A DNA stretch of 64,000 bases from Saccharothrix sp. (GCF_031180885.1 NZ_JAPSLK010000044.1:1-64000), one strand, 5' to 3'. Positions 40,436 to 48,704 are shown, counted from the stretch's first letter. The notes: generated by a model from the sequence alone, not told the origin. Made by a program: numbers and translations.

Positions 40436-42913
40436 TCAAGGCGTTGAGCCGAGGCTGTTTGCTTTTGTGTCGCGACTGCTCGGAACGAGAGGAAAACCGA
40501 GATCTACGTGCGGTCGCCGCAGCCGTCCTCTAGCGTCATCGCGCTTCGCCCGTAGAAAGGTCAGAGTCATGTCGATGCCTTCAATCTCGCCAGCCCAGCC
40601 TTCGGCTTGAGCGCGTGTCCGACGGTCGATCAGGTCGGCTTCGAGGTCGTCGAGTCGGGTGAGCATCTTGGGGTTGACGTAGAGCATGGGGCAGCGGATG
40701 CAGGCATGTTCGTGCTGACAGGGTGTGCCGTAAGGGCGTCCGCAGGAGCCGAGTTCGACCTTGCGCTTGTCGAAGTGCTCCTCGAACTCGCCCCATTCCT
40801 CGCGGGTGGTGTCGCGATACTCTTCGACGGGGCGGAGTTCACGGCGGTCGGCAAGGAAAGCGACGTAGTGGCGGACGACGTCCTCGTTGAAGACTGCCAC
40901 GTAGCCACGGGTGGTCTGAATGTTGAGGTGGCCGAGCAAAGCTGCTCCGATGTGGATGGGCAGTCCGCTATTGACCAGCTCGGTGGCGAATATCCGCCGG
41001 AAGTCGTGTGGCGTGAAGCGGGTGGTGCGGAAGCCAGGGTGCTCTTCTGCTAGTTCGTCGCACCGGCGTTTGAGCATGTTCAGGACGGTGCCGGTGGCGA
41101 TCACGGTGCGGGTGGCGCCGTTACGTCGCTGGAACAGGAACGGCAGTTCGGCGCTCCAGAGTTTGTCGTGGGGGTCGAATCGGCTCAGCAGGGGGATGTT
41201 GCGGCCGTTGCGGGTGTGGCGGCGGATAATAGAGGCGATGACGTGGAACAGTTCCGCGCTCATCGGAATGACGCGCTCTCGATCTGTCTTCGACGGTGCG
41301 ATGACCAGGAGTGCGATTACTTCGCCGTTGGCGCGTTGATACTGGCGGATGCTCAGGTGGCTGAGCTCGCACATCTCTTCGATGCGGACGCCGGAGTGTC
41401 GCAGCGTCTCGATAGAGGCCCACTCCCAGAATGCTGCTTCCTCGTCGGTCTCGATGTGGATGATCCGGCCGGTGGCGTCGTCGATCACCCGAATCGGGAG
41501 TTCCTCACCTCGCAGGTTGATGGTGTGTCGGTCGGATTCGGTGATGATGCGCCGATAGGTTCTGCCTTCGACCTTGAAGGTCTCGCCATCGTGTGCTCGC
41601 TGGGCGCGCTCCAGTAGGAGGCGTGTCTGGTCGCAGCGGTGTTCGACGTGGGCGACGAGGATCGGGAGTAGGGGTTGGCGTTGACGGGTGCGGTCGGCGG
41701 AGCGTTCGTTGATCCTGCGGCGTCGCTTGCCCAGGCCGCGCAGCTCGCTGGGCGGGATCGGGCAGGGCGCGACCCACGGTGCCCAACGCTCCGGCTCGTC
41801 GGCGGCCCAGGTATGCAGGTCGTAGTAGAAGCTGCGGACGATGATGACGATGCCGTCGACACCTGCTCGTGGTTTGCCGTCATCGCGGGTGCTGATCATG
41901 TGACGCCAGGTCGCGTAGACTTCTGGCGTGACGCGGAGGTCGACCTGACCGGGATTGATCCGCTCGATTTTCTCCCAGAAATGGTGGGCGAGTTCTAGGA
42001 CGAGGTGCGAGAGCGAGGCGTAGTCGGTGTCGGCTGAGCGGCGTACGAAGTAGTCGATGAGCAACTGCCGCACTGAACGGTTGCGGATTGGGTAGCGGTC
42101 GATCATCTCCTCGACGCTGAGTTGACCGCGGTGCAATGCGGCGCGCATGGTCGAGGGTGTCCCGTCGGGGAAGTGCCCCATGCGATGCAGGACGTTCCAG
42201 GCGGACGGTCCGACAAACCGGTTCGCGTCCCTTTTACCGGGCCGCATGGTCGCTTTCACCTTGCGCGTCTCGTGGCCGTGGTGGATCAGCGCTGCCGGGG
42301 TGAGGTCAGTCAGCGCGACACCTTGGACGGTGAGGGCGCAGCACACGTCGAACACAGCTTCGCGGCGGTGTTGCCAGGACATGTCGTGTGCGGCGGCGAG
42401 TTCGGCGAACTTGTCGAGCAGCGGGTCGGCCTGGGCGGCGATGAAGAAGGAGGCGTAGTCGGTAAACGAGTTCGTGCGCAGGGCCAGCAGGGTCGGCTGG
42501 ATCACGCGGAGGCAGAACAGCGATCGCAGACCTGGCCCGTAGGCGAGCCCTGTGGTGCGCCGTGACCCCAGTGAGTTGACCTGGATCTCGGCTCGTCCCA
42601 GAGGGCTGGAATCCCAGCGTTGTTGCCAGGTGTCGCCGTCGAACTCGGTCAGGTAGGTGAGCACTTGGCGTGTCGCCTGACCGCGCTGCTGACGCGTGAC
42701 CTCGGCGCCGTCCCAGGTGGCGGTGGCGAGCCGGGCGATGGATTCGATGCCGGTGGTGCTCAGGTCACCGTGCGGGCGTGGCGGCGCTGTGGCCACGGCT
42801 GCCTCCGCCTTGATTTTGCCCGACACGAACCGGCTGGCGAAGCCGAGTTCGGCGATGACCGGGCCGTGACGCCTGCTGAGCCCGGTCGTCGGGCGGACCT
42901 CCTGCTCAGCCAC
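40436..42913 (-). CDS. Large tyrosine recombinase, TnpB-like (825 aa)
   Basis: GTG 42913 overlaps the end of the first recombinase by 8 nt. After a long N-terminal helical part (1-480) comes the catalytic domain: R510 (ETLRHSGVRIEEM), HDFRR (H636, R639), LLGHLNIQTTRGYVAV (H662, Y671). A C-terminal cysteine cluster, CGRPYGTPCQHEHACIRCP (724-742), is typical of Tn554-TnpB-type enzymes. It acts with TnpA in excision and integration. The frame is open further upstream, but that part lies in TnpA sequence. The stop comes only 10 nt from the end of the convergent cargo gene. Confidence 0.85.
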   Translation of the reverse strand: MAEQEVRPTTGLSRRHGPVIAELGFASRFVSGKIKAEAAVATAPPRPHGDLSTTGIESIARLATATWDGAEVTRQQRGQATRQVLTYLTEFDGDTWQQRWDSSPLGRAEIQVNSLGSRRTTGLAYGPGLRSLFCLRVIQPTLLALRTNSFTDYASFFIAAQADPLLDKFAELAAAHDMSWQHRREAVFDVCCALTVQGVALTDLTPAALIHHGHETRKVKATMRPGKRDANRFVGPSAWNVLHRMGHFPDGTPSTMRAALHRGQLSVEEMIDRYPIRNRSVRQLLIDYFVRRSADTDYASLSHLVLELAHHFWEKIERINPGQVDLRVTPEVYATWRHMISTRDDGKPRAGVDGIVIIVRSFYYDLHTWAADEPERWAPWVAPCPIPPSELRGLGKRRRRINERSADRTRQRQPLLPILVAHVEHRCDQTRLLLERAQRAHDGETFKVEGRTYRRIITESDRHTINLRGEELPIRVIDDATGRIIHIETDEEAAFWEWASIETLRHSGVRIEEMCELSHLSIRQYQRANGEVIALLVIAPSKTDRERVIPMSAELFHVIASIIRRHTRNGRNIPLLSRFDPHDKLWSAELPFLFQRRNGATRTVIATGTVLNMLKRRCDELAEEHPGFRTTRFTPHDFRRIFATELVNSGLPIHIGAALLGHLNIQTTRGYVAVFNEDVVRHYVAFLADRRELRPVEEYRDTTREEWGEFEEHFDKRKVELGSCGRPYGTPCQHEHACIRCPMLYVNPKMLTRLDDLEADLIDRRTRAQAEGWAGEIEGIDMTLTFLRAKRDDARGRLRRPHVDLGFPLVPSSRDTKANSLGSTP

Positions 42914-44102
42914 CGAACACCGCCTGGATGTCGGCAGCGGCATAGCCGGACGGGTACTGGCGTTCCGGCCGCGGCCGGGCGTAGTGCTCGGTGAGCTTGT
43001 CGAACAGCTCCTCGACACCGACCGCGAGGTAGCGGCCCGTAGTCTGAATGTTCGCGTGCCGGAGGATCGCCTGAACCTCGGGCAGGGTAAGCTTCCCGCT
43101 GTTGGCCATGCGGCTGGCGGCGGTGTGGCGCATGTCGTGCAACGTCCAGTTCGTGCCCAGCCGGGCGTTCGCCCGTTGCAGCACCCGACGCATAGCCGAG
43201 TAGCCAAGCGGGCGATCCTCACCGCGACGAGTCCGCCAGATCGGTTCGCCCGAGGCCGGTGTCCCGATCTCGTCGAAGTAGAGCGCGAGCCGGACGAACG
43301 CCTGCGGCGAGGCCGGGACCGCTTCCCGCTCGCGAGTGCCCTTGGACACCACGTAGATCCGTCGGCCTGCCCAGTCAACGTCCTCGGGCCGGACACCAAG
43401 CAATTCGGCGGCGCGGGCACCGCTGGAGACGAAGAACTCCAGCAGGGCGCGATCGCGTTCACACCCCATCGCGTCGAACAACTCGTCCCACAACCGATCG
43501 GGGATCGACCTCGGTGGACGATCGGCCACCCGCTGCCGAAGGCGCGCTCGCCCGACGACCGGCTTGGGCTCCAGCGGGCTCAAGTGGGCCAGCGCACGAC
43601 GCCGCTGCGGCGAGGATGGAACCGGATTGACCACGGGACCACGGCCGTGATGCCCGTGGTACTCGTAGAAGCCGCTGACCGACGACAACGCGTGGTTGAT
43701 GGTAGTTGCGGCATAGCCCGCCCGCAGGATGGCCTTCCCCGTACGCAGATTGACGGCTCCGGGCTCGGTCGATCCAGGTCGATGACGACGTCGCTGCGGA
43801 TTCGCCGCAGTACGCAACCACCCGACCAGCACCGCGACCTCGGACTCCGTCGCCTGCTCCCATCGCACGCCGAGCAACCACAGCAGCCGGAACCATCGCA
43901 GCAACCCATAGGCATAGCTCCGGCAGGTCAGCGGACTGCAATCACCGAGCACCAGGTCCCGCAGGTACTCGGTCACGTCCGCGACCTCAACTCCTCCCGA
44001 ATCCAGCACGACGAACGGTGGGTGGACACGAGCCACCCGGATCACAGAACCGACTCGGGGCACAGACGCACGGCCTTCCATCAACTGACGGTGTAGATCC
44101 AC
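42906..44102 (-). CDS. Tyrosine recombinase, TnpA-like (398 aa)
   Basis: Chosen start GTG 44102 with AAGGAG 7 nt upstream. The frame continues without a stop into the interrupted host gene up to 44594, so a fusion protein is also possible. N-terminal SAM-like DNA-binding region (about 40-150: LTCRSYAYGLLRWFRLLWLL). The catalytic residues are R230 (SSGARAAELLGV), HDMR (H322, R325), LRHANIQTTGRYL (H349, Y358). All are present, so the enzyme should be active. The start codon is 51 bp inside the right end of the element. Confidence 0.85.
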   Translation of the reverse strand: MDLHRQLMEGRASVPRVGSVIRVARVHPPFVVLDSGGVEVADVTEYLRDLVLGDCSPLTCRSYAYGLLRWFRLLWLLGVRWEQATESEVAVLVGWLRTAANPQRRRHRPGSTEPGAVNLRTGKAILRAGYAATTINHALSSVSGFYEYHGHHGRGPVVNPVPSSPQRRRALAHLSPLEPKPVVGRARLRQRVADRPPRSIPDRLWDELFDAMGCERDRALLEFFVSSGARAAELLGVRPEDVDWAGRRIYVVSKGTREREAVPASPQAFVRLALYFDEIGTPASGEPIWRTRRGEDRPLGYSAMRRVLQRANARLGTNWTLHDMRHTAASRMANSGKLTLPEVQAILRHANIQTTGRYLAVGVEELFDKLTEHYARPRPERQYPSGYAAADIQAVFGG

Positions 44103-44152
44103 TTCGCGCTCCTTGATCACAACGAGAAGCACCATGATCAGCCAGCGGAAGT

Positions 44153-44164
44153 TGGTGCAGATAA
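44153..44164 (-). repeat. Right inverted end of the element
   Basis: TGGTGCAGATAA on plus, the complement of the left end. It is followed by CT and then GAGC. Confidence 0.8.
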
Positions 44165-44168
44165 CTGA

Positions 44169-44594
44169 GCAGAATTTGCGCGCCTTGTCGGGGAACTTCT
44201 GCATCTGGGCGATTTGTTCCAGCAGCGTTTGCGGGCGCCTCAAGCCGGTGGTCTCCGTGACCACCCGGCGGGTGGTGATCCGGCGCTCGGGCGGCACGCC
44301 GTAGAACGCCGCGGTGGCGTCCACGTGCTCGGCGTTGCTCGGGTAGTAGCGGCCCTCGAAGGTCACGCCCGGCCATTCCATGAGTCCCAGATCGGCGTGC
44401 GCGGTGAACAACCGGCCGAAGGTGCCGGTGGCTCGGGTGACCTCAACGGCCTTGGCCAACGCGGCGTGGCCGTCCTTGCCGGACAGGTTCGCCACGACGA
44501 TGTCGTAGTCGCGCGGGTCGGGCTCGGGGCCGTCGGTGACGGTCGTGACCGGCGGGGGTTCGATGTCGATGAGCTGGAGCTGGTCGACGGTCAT
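44169..44594 (-). pseudogene. N-terminal part of the interrupted PAPS-reductase-like protein
   Basis: ATG 44594 (MTVDQLQLIDIEPPP). The PP-loop NLSGKDGHAALAKA (37-42 as LSGKDG) is followed by FTAHADLGLMEWPGVTFEGR and LLEQIAQMQKFPDKARKFC, where the element begins. Its leader (box A 44618-44628) is intact, so its promoter probably now drives the recombinase genes. Together with 38071-38709 it forms a 354-residue enzyme of the ATP-pyrophosphatase class. The LSGKDG loop and the later GLRAEES motif are those of PAPS-reductase-like proteins found in phages and islands. Confidence 0.8.
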
Positions 44595-44617
44595 GGCGGT
44601 AGGTGCTCCTTGCGGGG

Positions 44618-44655
44618 GTGATTCGGTCTGGTGCGGGTCACGGGGTGTCGGTCCG
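44618..44655 (-). promoter_or_regulatory. Island leader element, copy 13
   Basis: Box A 44618-44628 (consensus) 24 nt before the start of the interrupted gene. The upstream part holds GGACCGACACCCCGTGACC, a rearranged hairpin zone. Confidence 0.65.
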
Positions 44656-44779
44656 TGGTCCGGGTGAAGCGGGTGTGGCTGCGGCGGCGTCGCGGCCAGG
44701 GCTGGCCTTCGGCCGTCGCTGAGCGGGCGCGCATGGGCAGACGGAGGAGTTGCCGGTCGAACGCGATCGGATCGGACGG

Positions 44780-45217
44780 CTACTCGGTCGATCGCAAGTG
44801 CTCGTCCCAGCAGCAGTGGTCACCGACCCATCGGTCCTGGTAGCGGTGCGCGGTGCGTACGGGAGTCGGTCGGTCGCAGACCTGACACACCACCTGGTGG
44901 GTGTCGGCCGTGGTGAACAGCAGGTCGGCCAGTTCCTGCTCACCGTGCGTGTCGAGCAGGAACTAGAGTTGTGCCCGGAGTCCCTGGTTGTTGATGTCGC
45001 TCCCGTATCGGCTGGCGGCGTCGTGCACTTCGTCGCCCGCCTGCTCCAGGTCGAGTTCGAGAAGGGCGCCGTTGTTGGCCTGGTTCGCGGCGTCCTGGCC
45101 TAGCACGTCGAGCACCAGTTCCCCTAGGTCGACCACCGGGTCGAGTTCGAGGTTGCGGACGAGGCCCTCCAGCCACACCAGGGTCTCGGCGGTGGGGCGG
45201 GTGCCGATTGAGTTCAC
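44780..45217 (-). pseudogene. Zinc-site protein interrupted by an in-frame TAG
   Basis: GTG 45217 (VNSIGTRPTAETLVW; AAGGGA 8 nt upstream) codes 84 residues to a TAG at 44963-44965. The same frame continues without a start codon for 60 more residues of clear coding quality: FLLDTHGEQELADLLFTTAD, then VVCQVCDRPTPVRTAHRYQD and RWVGDHCCWDEHLRSTE. The two parts read smoothly across the stop (...NNQGLRAQL-TAG-FLLDTHGEQ...). This points to a nonsense mutation of a Gln or Glu codon, an assembly error, or read-through. The C-terminal CxxC...H...HCC pattern is zinc-finger-like. Confidence 0.6.
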
Positions 45218-45236
45218 GATGGCTTGTCCCTTCCGC

Positions 45237-45749
45237 TCAGGCCAGCGTCGGTGTCGCGGTGCCGTCCGCAGTAGGGGTGTCGTCCGTTTCGACGGGCAGC
45301 AGGACCAAGTACAACTCGCCGTCCTCGGGGGCCGTACCGCCACCGCCACCGGCAGCGTCGGCGGGGTCGTCGACCTCGGTGGAGTAGTTGCGCCAGCCGC
45401 AGAGCTCGGGCGTGGCGTGGGCCAGCAGCTCGGCCAGGTGTGCCTCCACTGCGGCGCACAGGGCGGTCCAGCCGCCCTCGACGCCGGGGACGTGCGGAGC
45501 CCACCCATCCATGGCGGACCAGAGCAAATCACCGTCGGCGTCAAGAACCTCGATCAGCTCGACCGAGTCGCGGTCCGCAGGATTACCGGTCAGCACCACC
45601 AGCCTGCTCGCGGTGGGGAACGGCATGCGCAACATCTGGGTGCTCAAATCGATGCACACCCAGGCCAGGTGCAGGGCCGCGGCCTCGGCAACCAGCCGGG
45701 CGGCGTTTATGCGCTCCTGACCGAAGGAGGTGTATAGGTCGACGGACAT
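45237..45749 (-). CDS. Hypothetical 170-aa protein
   Basis: ATG 45749 (MSVDLYTSFGQERINAARLV) with GAGG 8 nt upstream. The mixed alpha/beta product has LAWVCIDLSTQMLRMPFPTA, SRLVVLTGNPADRDSVELIE and a Gly-rich, acidic C-terminal part (GGGGGTAPEDGELYLVLLPV). Its stop is 20 nt before the next gene's start, so they form a unit. The nearest leader element is 420 bp upstream (46171), with a hairpin between. Function unknown. Confidence 0.7.
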   Translation of the reverse strand: MSVDLYTSFGQERINAARLVAEAAALHLAWVCIDLSTQMLRMPFPTASRLVVLTGNPADRDSVELIEVLDADGDLLWSAMDGWAPHVPGVEGGWTALCAAVEAHLAELLAHATPELCGWRNYSTEVDDPADAAGGGGGTAPEDGELYLVLLPVETDDTPTADGTATPTLA

Positions 45750-46050
45750 AGAGGAACCTCACAGAAGAAGGAATGGTGACGACGAAGACAGGACTTCGCG
45801 CGTCGCGCTTGGAAGCGAAGTTGGTCGATCCACGCTTTCGATTGCGGAGACAAATCTCCTGCGGCCGGATCGGTGTTCCAGCGGCAATTGAATGCTAGCG
45901 AATCGCGGCTCATCCTGCGGGTGGCCTGTGGGCTCCGGTTGTCTGGCCGAACGTCGCCGGGCGTTCTCCCTGCGGCGGGCTCCGCGCGGATCGTTCGACC
46001 TTGTCCCTCGTCTACGGCTGCACGGGGCAGGCCCCGCCAGCACCGAGCGC

Positions 46051-46079
46051 ACGACCGGCCGCCGGCACCGGCCGGTCGT
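46051..46079. terminator. Perfect 11-bp hairpin
   Basis: Arms ACGACCGGCCG / CGGCCGGTCGT with a 7-nt loop. Confidence 0.65.
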
Positions 46080-46170
46080 GTTGGTGTGCCCCTGCCACGG
46101 CCGCGGCGCGGTGCCGTCGCTAGACTCCACGGTGAATTACTTTCGGGGGCCCCCATTGGTGCCGCAGGAA

Positions 46171-46181
46171 GTGATTCGGTC
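46171..46181 (-). promoter_or_regulatory. Orphan island leader box (copy 14)
   Basis: Perfect GACCGAATCAC in mRNA sense, but no intact gene follows within the usual distance. It marks the last copy found and probably the island's right edge. Confidence 0.6.
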
Positions 46182-46300
46182 AGATAGGAGCGGAGCGGGC
46201 CCCCTGACGGACCGTCAATCCCACAGGCCGCGGACCGGCCGGGTGACTGGTGCGGTGAGCGCGGTGGAAGGGGTGTCCCGCTCCGTGACCGGGCAGGGGT

Positions 46301-46912
46301 TCATCCCGCCCGCAGGACTCCCCGTCGTTCCGACAGCACGCTCGCCGCGTGGATCCGTGGACCGTAGTGCGCGAGGATCACGGCGCACCAAGGTGCCCAG
46401 GGACCGGCCAGGCGCAGCGGCGTCGCGCCGACGAACTGCGCGGTCATGCGGTCGCCGTGGAGTTCCAAATGGGTGACGTTGTCGAAGTTGAACCACCGCC
46501 AGGTCGCTGCGCCGTCGGACTCGGCGACCAGGCACCACAGGCGGCGGGTGGTCACCGCGGTCGTGACCAGCGTCCGGGCGTGCCAGGCTGATCCGCCCGA
46601 GCGGCTGAACATCCTGCGCGCAGCGGTGCCGAGCACGAACCCCGTGGCGAAGCGCGGGTCGGTCGTCAGGACCAGTGGCCCACCGGTCCTGGTCACGGGC
46701 TCGGAGTAGAAGCGGTGGTAGGCACCGACCTCCGCACGCCCGAACACCCCCAATAGCGTCTCCCCTGCCTCGTACAGGCCCACGCCGTGGGGCAGGGGGT
46801 CCATGCAGGGCTGGAGTGAGCCGGAGGAGAGCAGGTGCCGGTGCAGCAGCACCGCCTGCTGGGCGGGGGAGGACGTGGACGGCATCACACCGACACCACC
46901 GATGCTCGTCAT
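46301..46912 (-). CDS. Hypothetical 203-aa protein
   Basis: ATG 46912 with AGGAG about 8 nt upstream. The beta-rich product has GVGLYEAGETLLGVFGRAEV, RLWCLVAESDGAATWRWFNF and THLELHGDRMTAQFVGATPL. These alternating strands recall PH-like or beta-barrel folds, but no family is recognised. It lies just outside the leader-bearing region and has no leader of its own. Confidence 0.7.
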   Translation of the reverse strand: MTSIGGVGVMPSTSSPAQQAVLLHRHLLSSGSLQPCMDPLPHGVGLYEAGETLLGVFGRAEVGAYHRFYSEPVTRTGGPLVLTTDPRFATGFVLGTAARRMFSRSGGSAWHARTLVTTAVTTRRLWCLVAESDGAATWRWFNFDNVTHLELHGDRMTAQFVGATPLRLAGPWAPWCAVILAHYGPRIHAASVLSERRGVLRAG

Positions 46913-47120
46913 GACCAGCTCTCCTCTCCGGTCTACCGCAGTTCGGCCACCCTACCGGGGGCGCCGCCGAAGCTCCCGTGACTTCCCCTGAACCGCTCGC
47001 CGCGCCGGACCACCGACGGGCGTTGTGGTGCCGCAGTGCACTGGCACGGTGACACCGGACAAGCCGTCGCGGCCGGTCGGTAGCCGCTTTGGACCGATTC
47101 GCGTCGGCCTCGGCGGCGCG

Positions 47121-47145
47121 TAGTGCCACGAGAAGTAGGTACTTA
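47121..47145. promoter_or_regulatory. Imperfect palindrome with core AAGTAGGTACTT
   Basis: CCACG-N2-AAGTA-GG-TACTT-N2-CGTGG-like palindrome within the 457-bp gap 46913-47369. The same core, reversed (AAGTACCTACTT), occurs at 52121-52132. The gap has no supported gene. Confidence 0.5.
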
Positions 47146-47369
47146 CGTGGCCGATTCCATGCCCTTTGCCTCGGCGGAGGGCACGCGGGTCACTACCGTT
47201 TGCGACGACTTCGATGTGGAGGCGGCGTGTCGCGGAAAACCCGTGCCTTTCGGGGCTCGACTCTGCCGAACGATAGGCGCACAGTGGATAGTGGCTGGTC
47301 AACGCCAGTGAATGCCGACTCGGCGCGATTCGGGGGAACCGCGCGCTACTCACCGGGGGACGTTCGATC

Positions 47370-47957
47370 ATGAGTGTTCAGGAGTTGGACCGCGCGCGAC
47401 TCGACACCGTCGACTACTCAGCGCTCACATTGGCCAGGTGGTTGCGGGACTCCGACAGCTTCACCGACACGGTGGATCGGTGGCTGTCGACGCCGACCGG
47501 TTTCGTGCTGACCGATCAGGAGTTGGTGCGGTTGGACCCCGAGCACGAGCAGCGCGACGCCGCAGAAGCGGAGGCGTTGGAACTGCGGCGGGGTGACCAC
47601 GTGCTGCGGCGTGCGGGGCTGCTGATGATGGAGTCGTGGGGTGAGGAGTTGGTGCTGGCCGAGGTGTCGGCGACAGTCGCGTTCCTGCGACTGCCGACGC
47701 GGGTGCGCGTGGGCCTGGAGGACGGTGAGATGCCGTTGGGCAGGCTGCTCAAGCCCTTCGGGGTACGGCGCCACACCTACTCGGTCGCGCGCATCGACGA
47801 GGAGGGTGCGCGCGGCGGACGGCGGGTCCAGCGGGTGCGGGCCGGGCTGACGGTCACCGGTTTCCTGGTTGCGGTGGTGGAGGAGGACATCCACCGGCAG
47901 CTGTTCGAGCACCGCGTGCCCGCACAGGTCGGTTGGGCCGCCCCATCCGGCCGATGA
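47370..47957 (+). CDS. Chorismate-lyase-like (UbiC/UTRA-fold) protein
   Basis: ATG 47370 with GGGGGA about 10 nt upstream. The 195-aa soluble product shows the layout of chorismate lyase-like proteins: ARWLRDSDSFTDTVDRWLST near the start, then GDHVLRRAGLLMMESWGEEL VLAEV and EDGEMPLGRLLKPFGVRRHT. Members cleave chorismate or act as ligand-binding domains. Key catalytic residues cannot be judged without alignment, so the activity is open. It stands alone, 230 nt downstream of a palindrome shared with the 52.1-kb region. Confidence 0.55.
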   Translation: MSVQELDRARLDTVDYSALTLARWLRDSDSFTDTVDRWLSTPTGFVLTDQELVRLDPEHEQRDAAEAEALELRRGDHVLRRAGLLMMESWGEELVLAEVSATVAFLRLPTRVRVGLEDGEMPLGRLLKPFGVRRHTYSVARIDEEGARGGRRVQRVRAGLTVTGFLVAVVEEDIHRQLFEHRVPAQVGWAAPSGR

Positions 47958-48090
47958 TCGCCTCGGACCCGCTTGCTTCGGCAGACGGCTGCGACAAGCC
48001 AATCAGCTCATCGGGGTTGTCCGCACGTCGAACGCGGACGCCTCGGACTCGTTGAATAGCTCGGTATGGCGGGCCAGTCGGTTTCCCCGA

Positions 48091-48574
48091 TCACCGCGGT
48101 AAGGCCGTCCTTTCGTGCGAGCCGCAGTCCACACTGGACCCGATCTGGCGATCCCGGAGGACGGTGGCGACGTGACCGCACTCCAGCAGAACCTGCCTGC
48201 TTGCAGGGGCGGGCGGCGGCAACCCGGCTTCCCGTGCCACCCACTGGGCACCGACGACCTGCGCCGGGTGGACGCTGGTGGCGCCGGCAGCGTCGGTGAA
48301 CACTGGGGTGCAGGCCCATGGCGGAGCCAAGGCCGTGGAGGCTGCGGACGGTGTAGTCGACGCCGGGCGCACCAGCGCGCGTAACGCCCTCCAGCACCAG
48401 CGGGTCACCACGCCAGCGGTCCTGCCGGAGCACCGCGCCGTCGCTCGGGTCGACGTAGAAGGGGCAGCTTTTGGACTCCACGACGATCTTGAGCAGTTGG
48501 GCGTCGGGCGCCGACGGCGTGTCGACGTCCGCTCGCGGTCCGAGAACGTGCCCGTCATCATCTCCGTCGATCAT
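48091..48574 (-). pseudogene. Hypothetical protein with apparent frameshift near 48305
   Basis: ATG 48574 (MIDGDDDGHVLGPRADVD), with GGAGG about 10 nt upstream, codes well to about 48305 (VVESKSCPFYVDPSDGAVLR, LVLEGVTRAGAPGVDYTVRS). The good frame then changes and continues to 48091 (VHPAQVVGAQWVAREAGLPP, LLECGHVATVLRDRQIGSSV). One indel near 48305 would give a single protein of about 160 aa. The two CxxxxF/ECGH sites may bind metal. Unknown family. Confidence 0.5.
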
Positions 48575-48704
48575 CGGCTGCCTACCTCCATGCTGGGGCG
48601 CTTGGTGTGCGATGAACCCACGCTGGCGCGCCTCGTCCACCACCTCGGGTTGGTGACCTTTCCGCATGTGCTGGTCACCGTTGGCTGGCGGGGACCGGTG
48701 ATGA

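Larger units (their letters stand above)
38712..44164 (-). mobile_element. Tn554-like two-recombinase element inserted in a PAPS-reductase-like gene
   Basis: 5453-bp element with matching inverted ends: TTATCTGCACCA at 38712-38723 and its complement TGGTGCAGATAA at 44153-44164. GAGC flanks both sides (38708-38711 and 44167-44170), with two extra bases CT on the right. Inside are two overlapping tyrosine recombinase genes (minus) and two plus-strand membrane-protein genes of lower GC. Two successive recombinases, the second very large, resemble TnpA and TnpB of Tn554; no TnpC-like gene is seen. Cutting the element out at GAGC restores a 354-residue ORF. It is therefore a later insertion into the island. 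Confidence 0.85.
45750..46300. other. 550-bp gap at the right edge of the island
   Basis: It contains an orphan leader box (46171-46181) and a strong hairpin (46051-46079) but no convincing gene. An ORF from ATG 46156 follows the leader at 15 nt but is Arg/Gly-rich and without a ribosome site. It looks like the remnant of a lost cassette. Confidence 0.45.
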
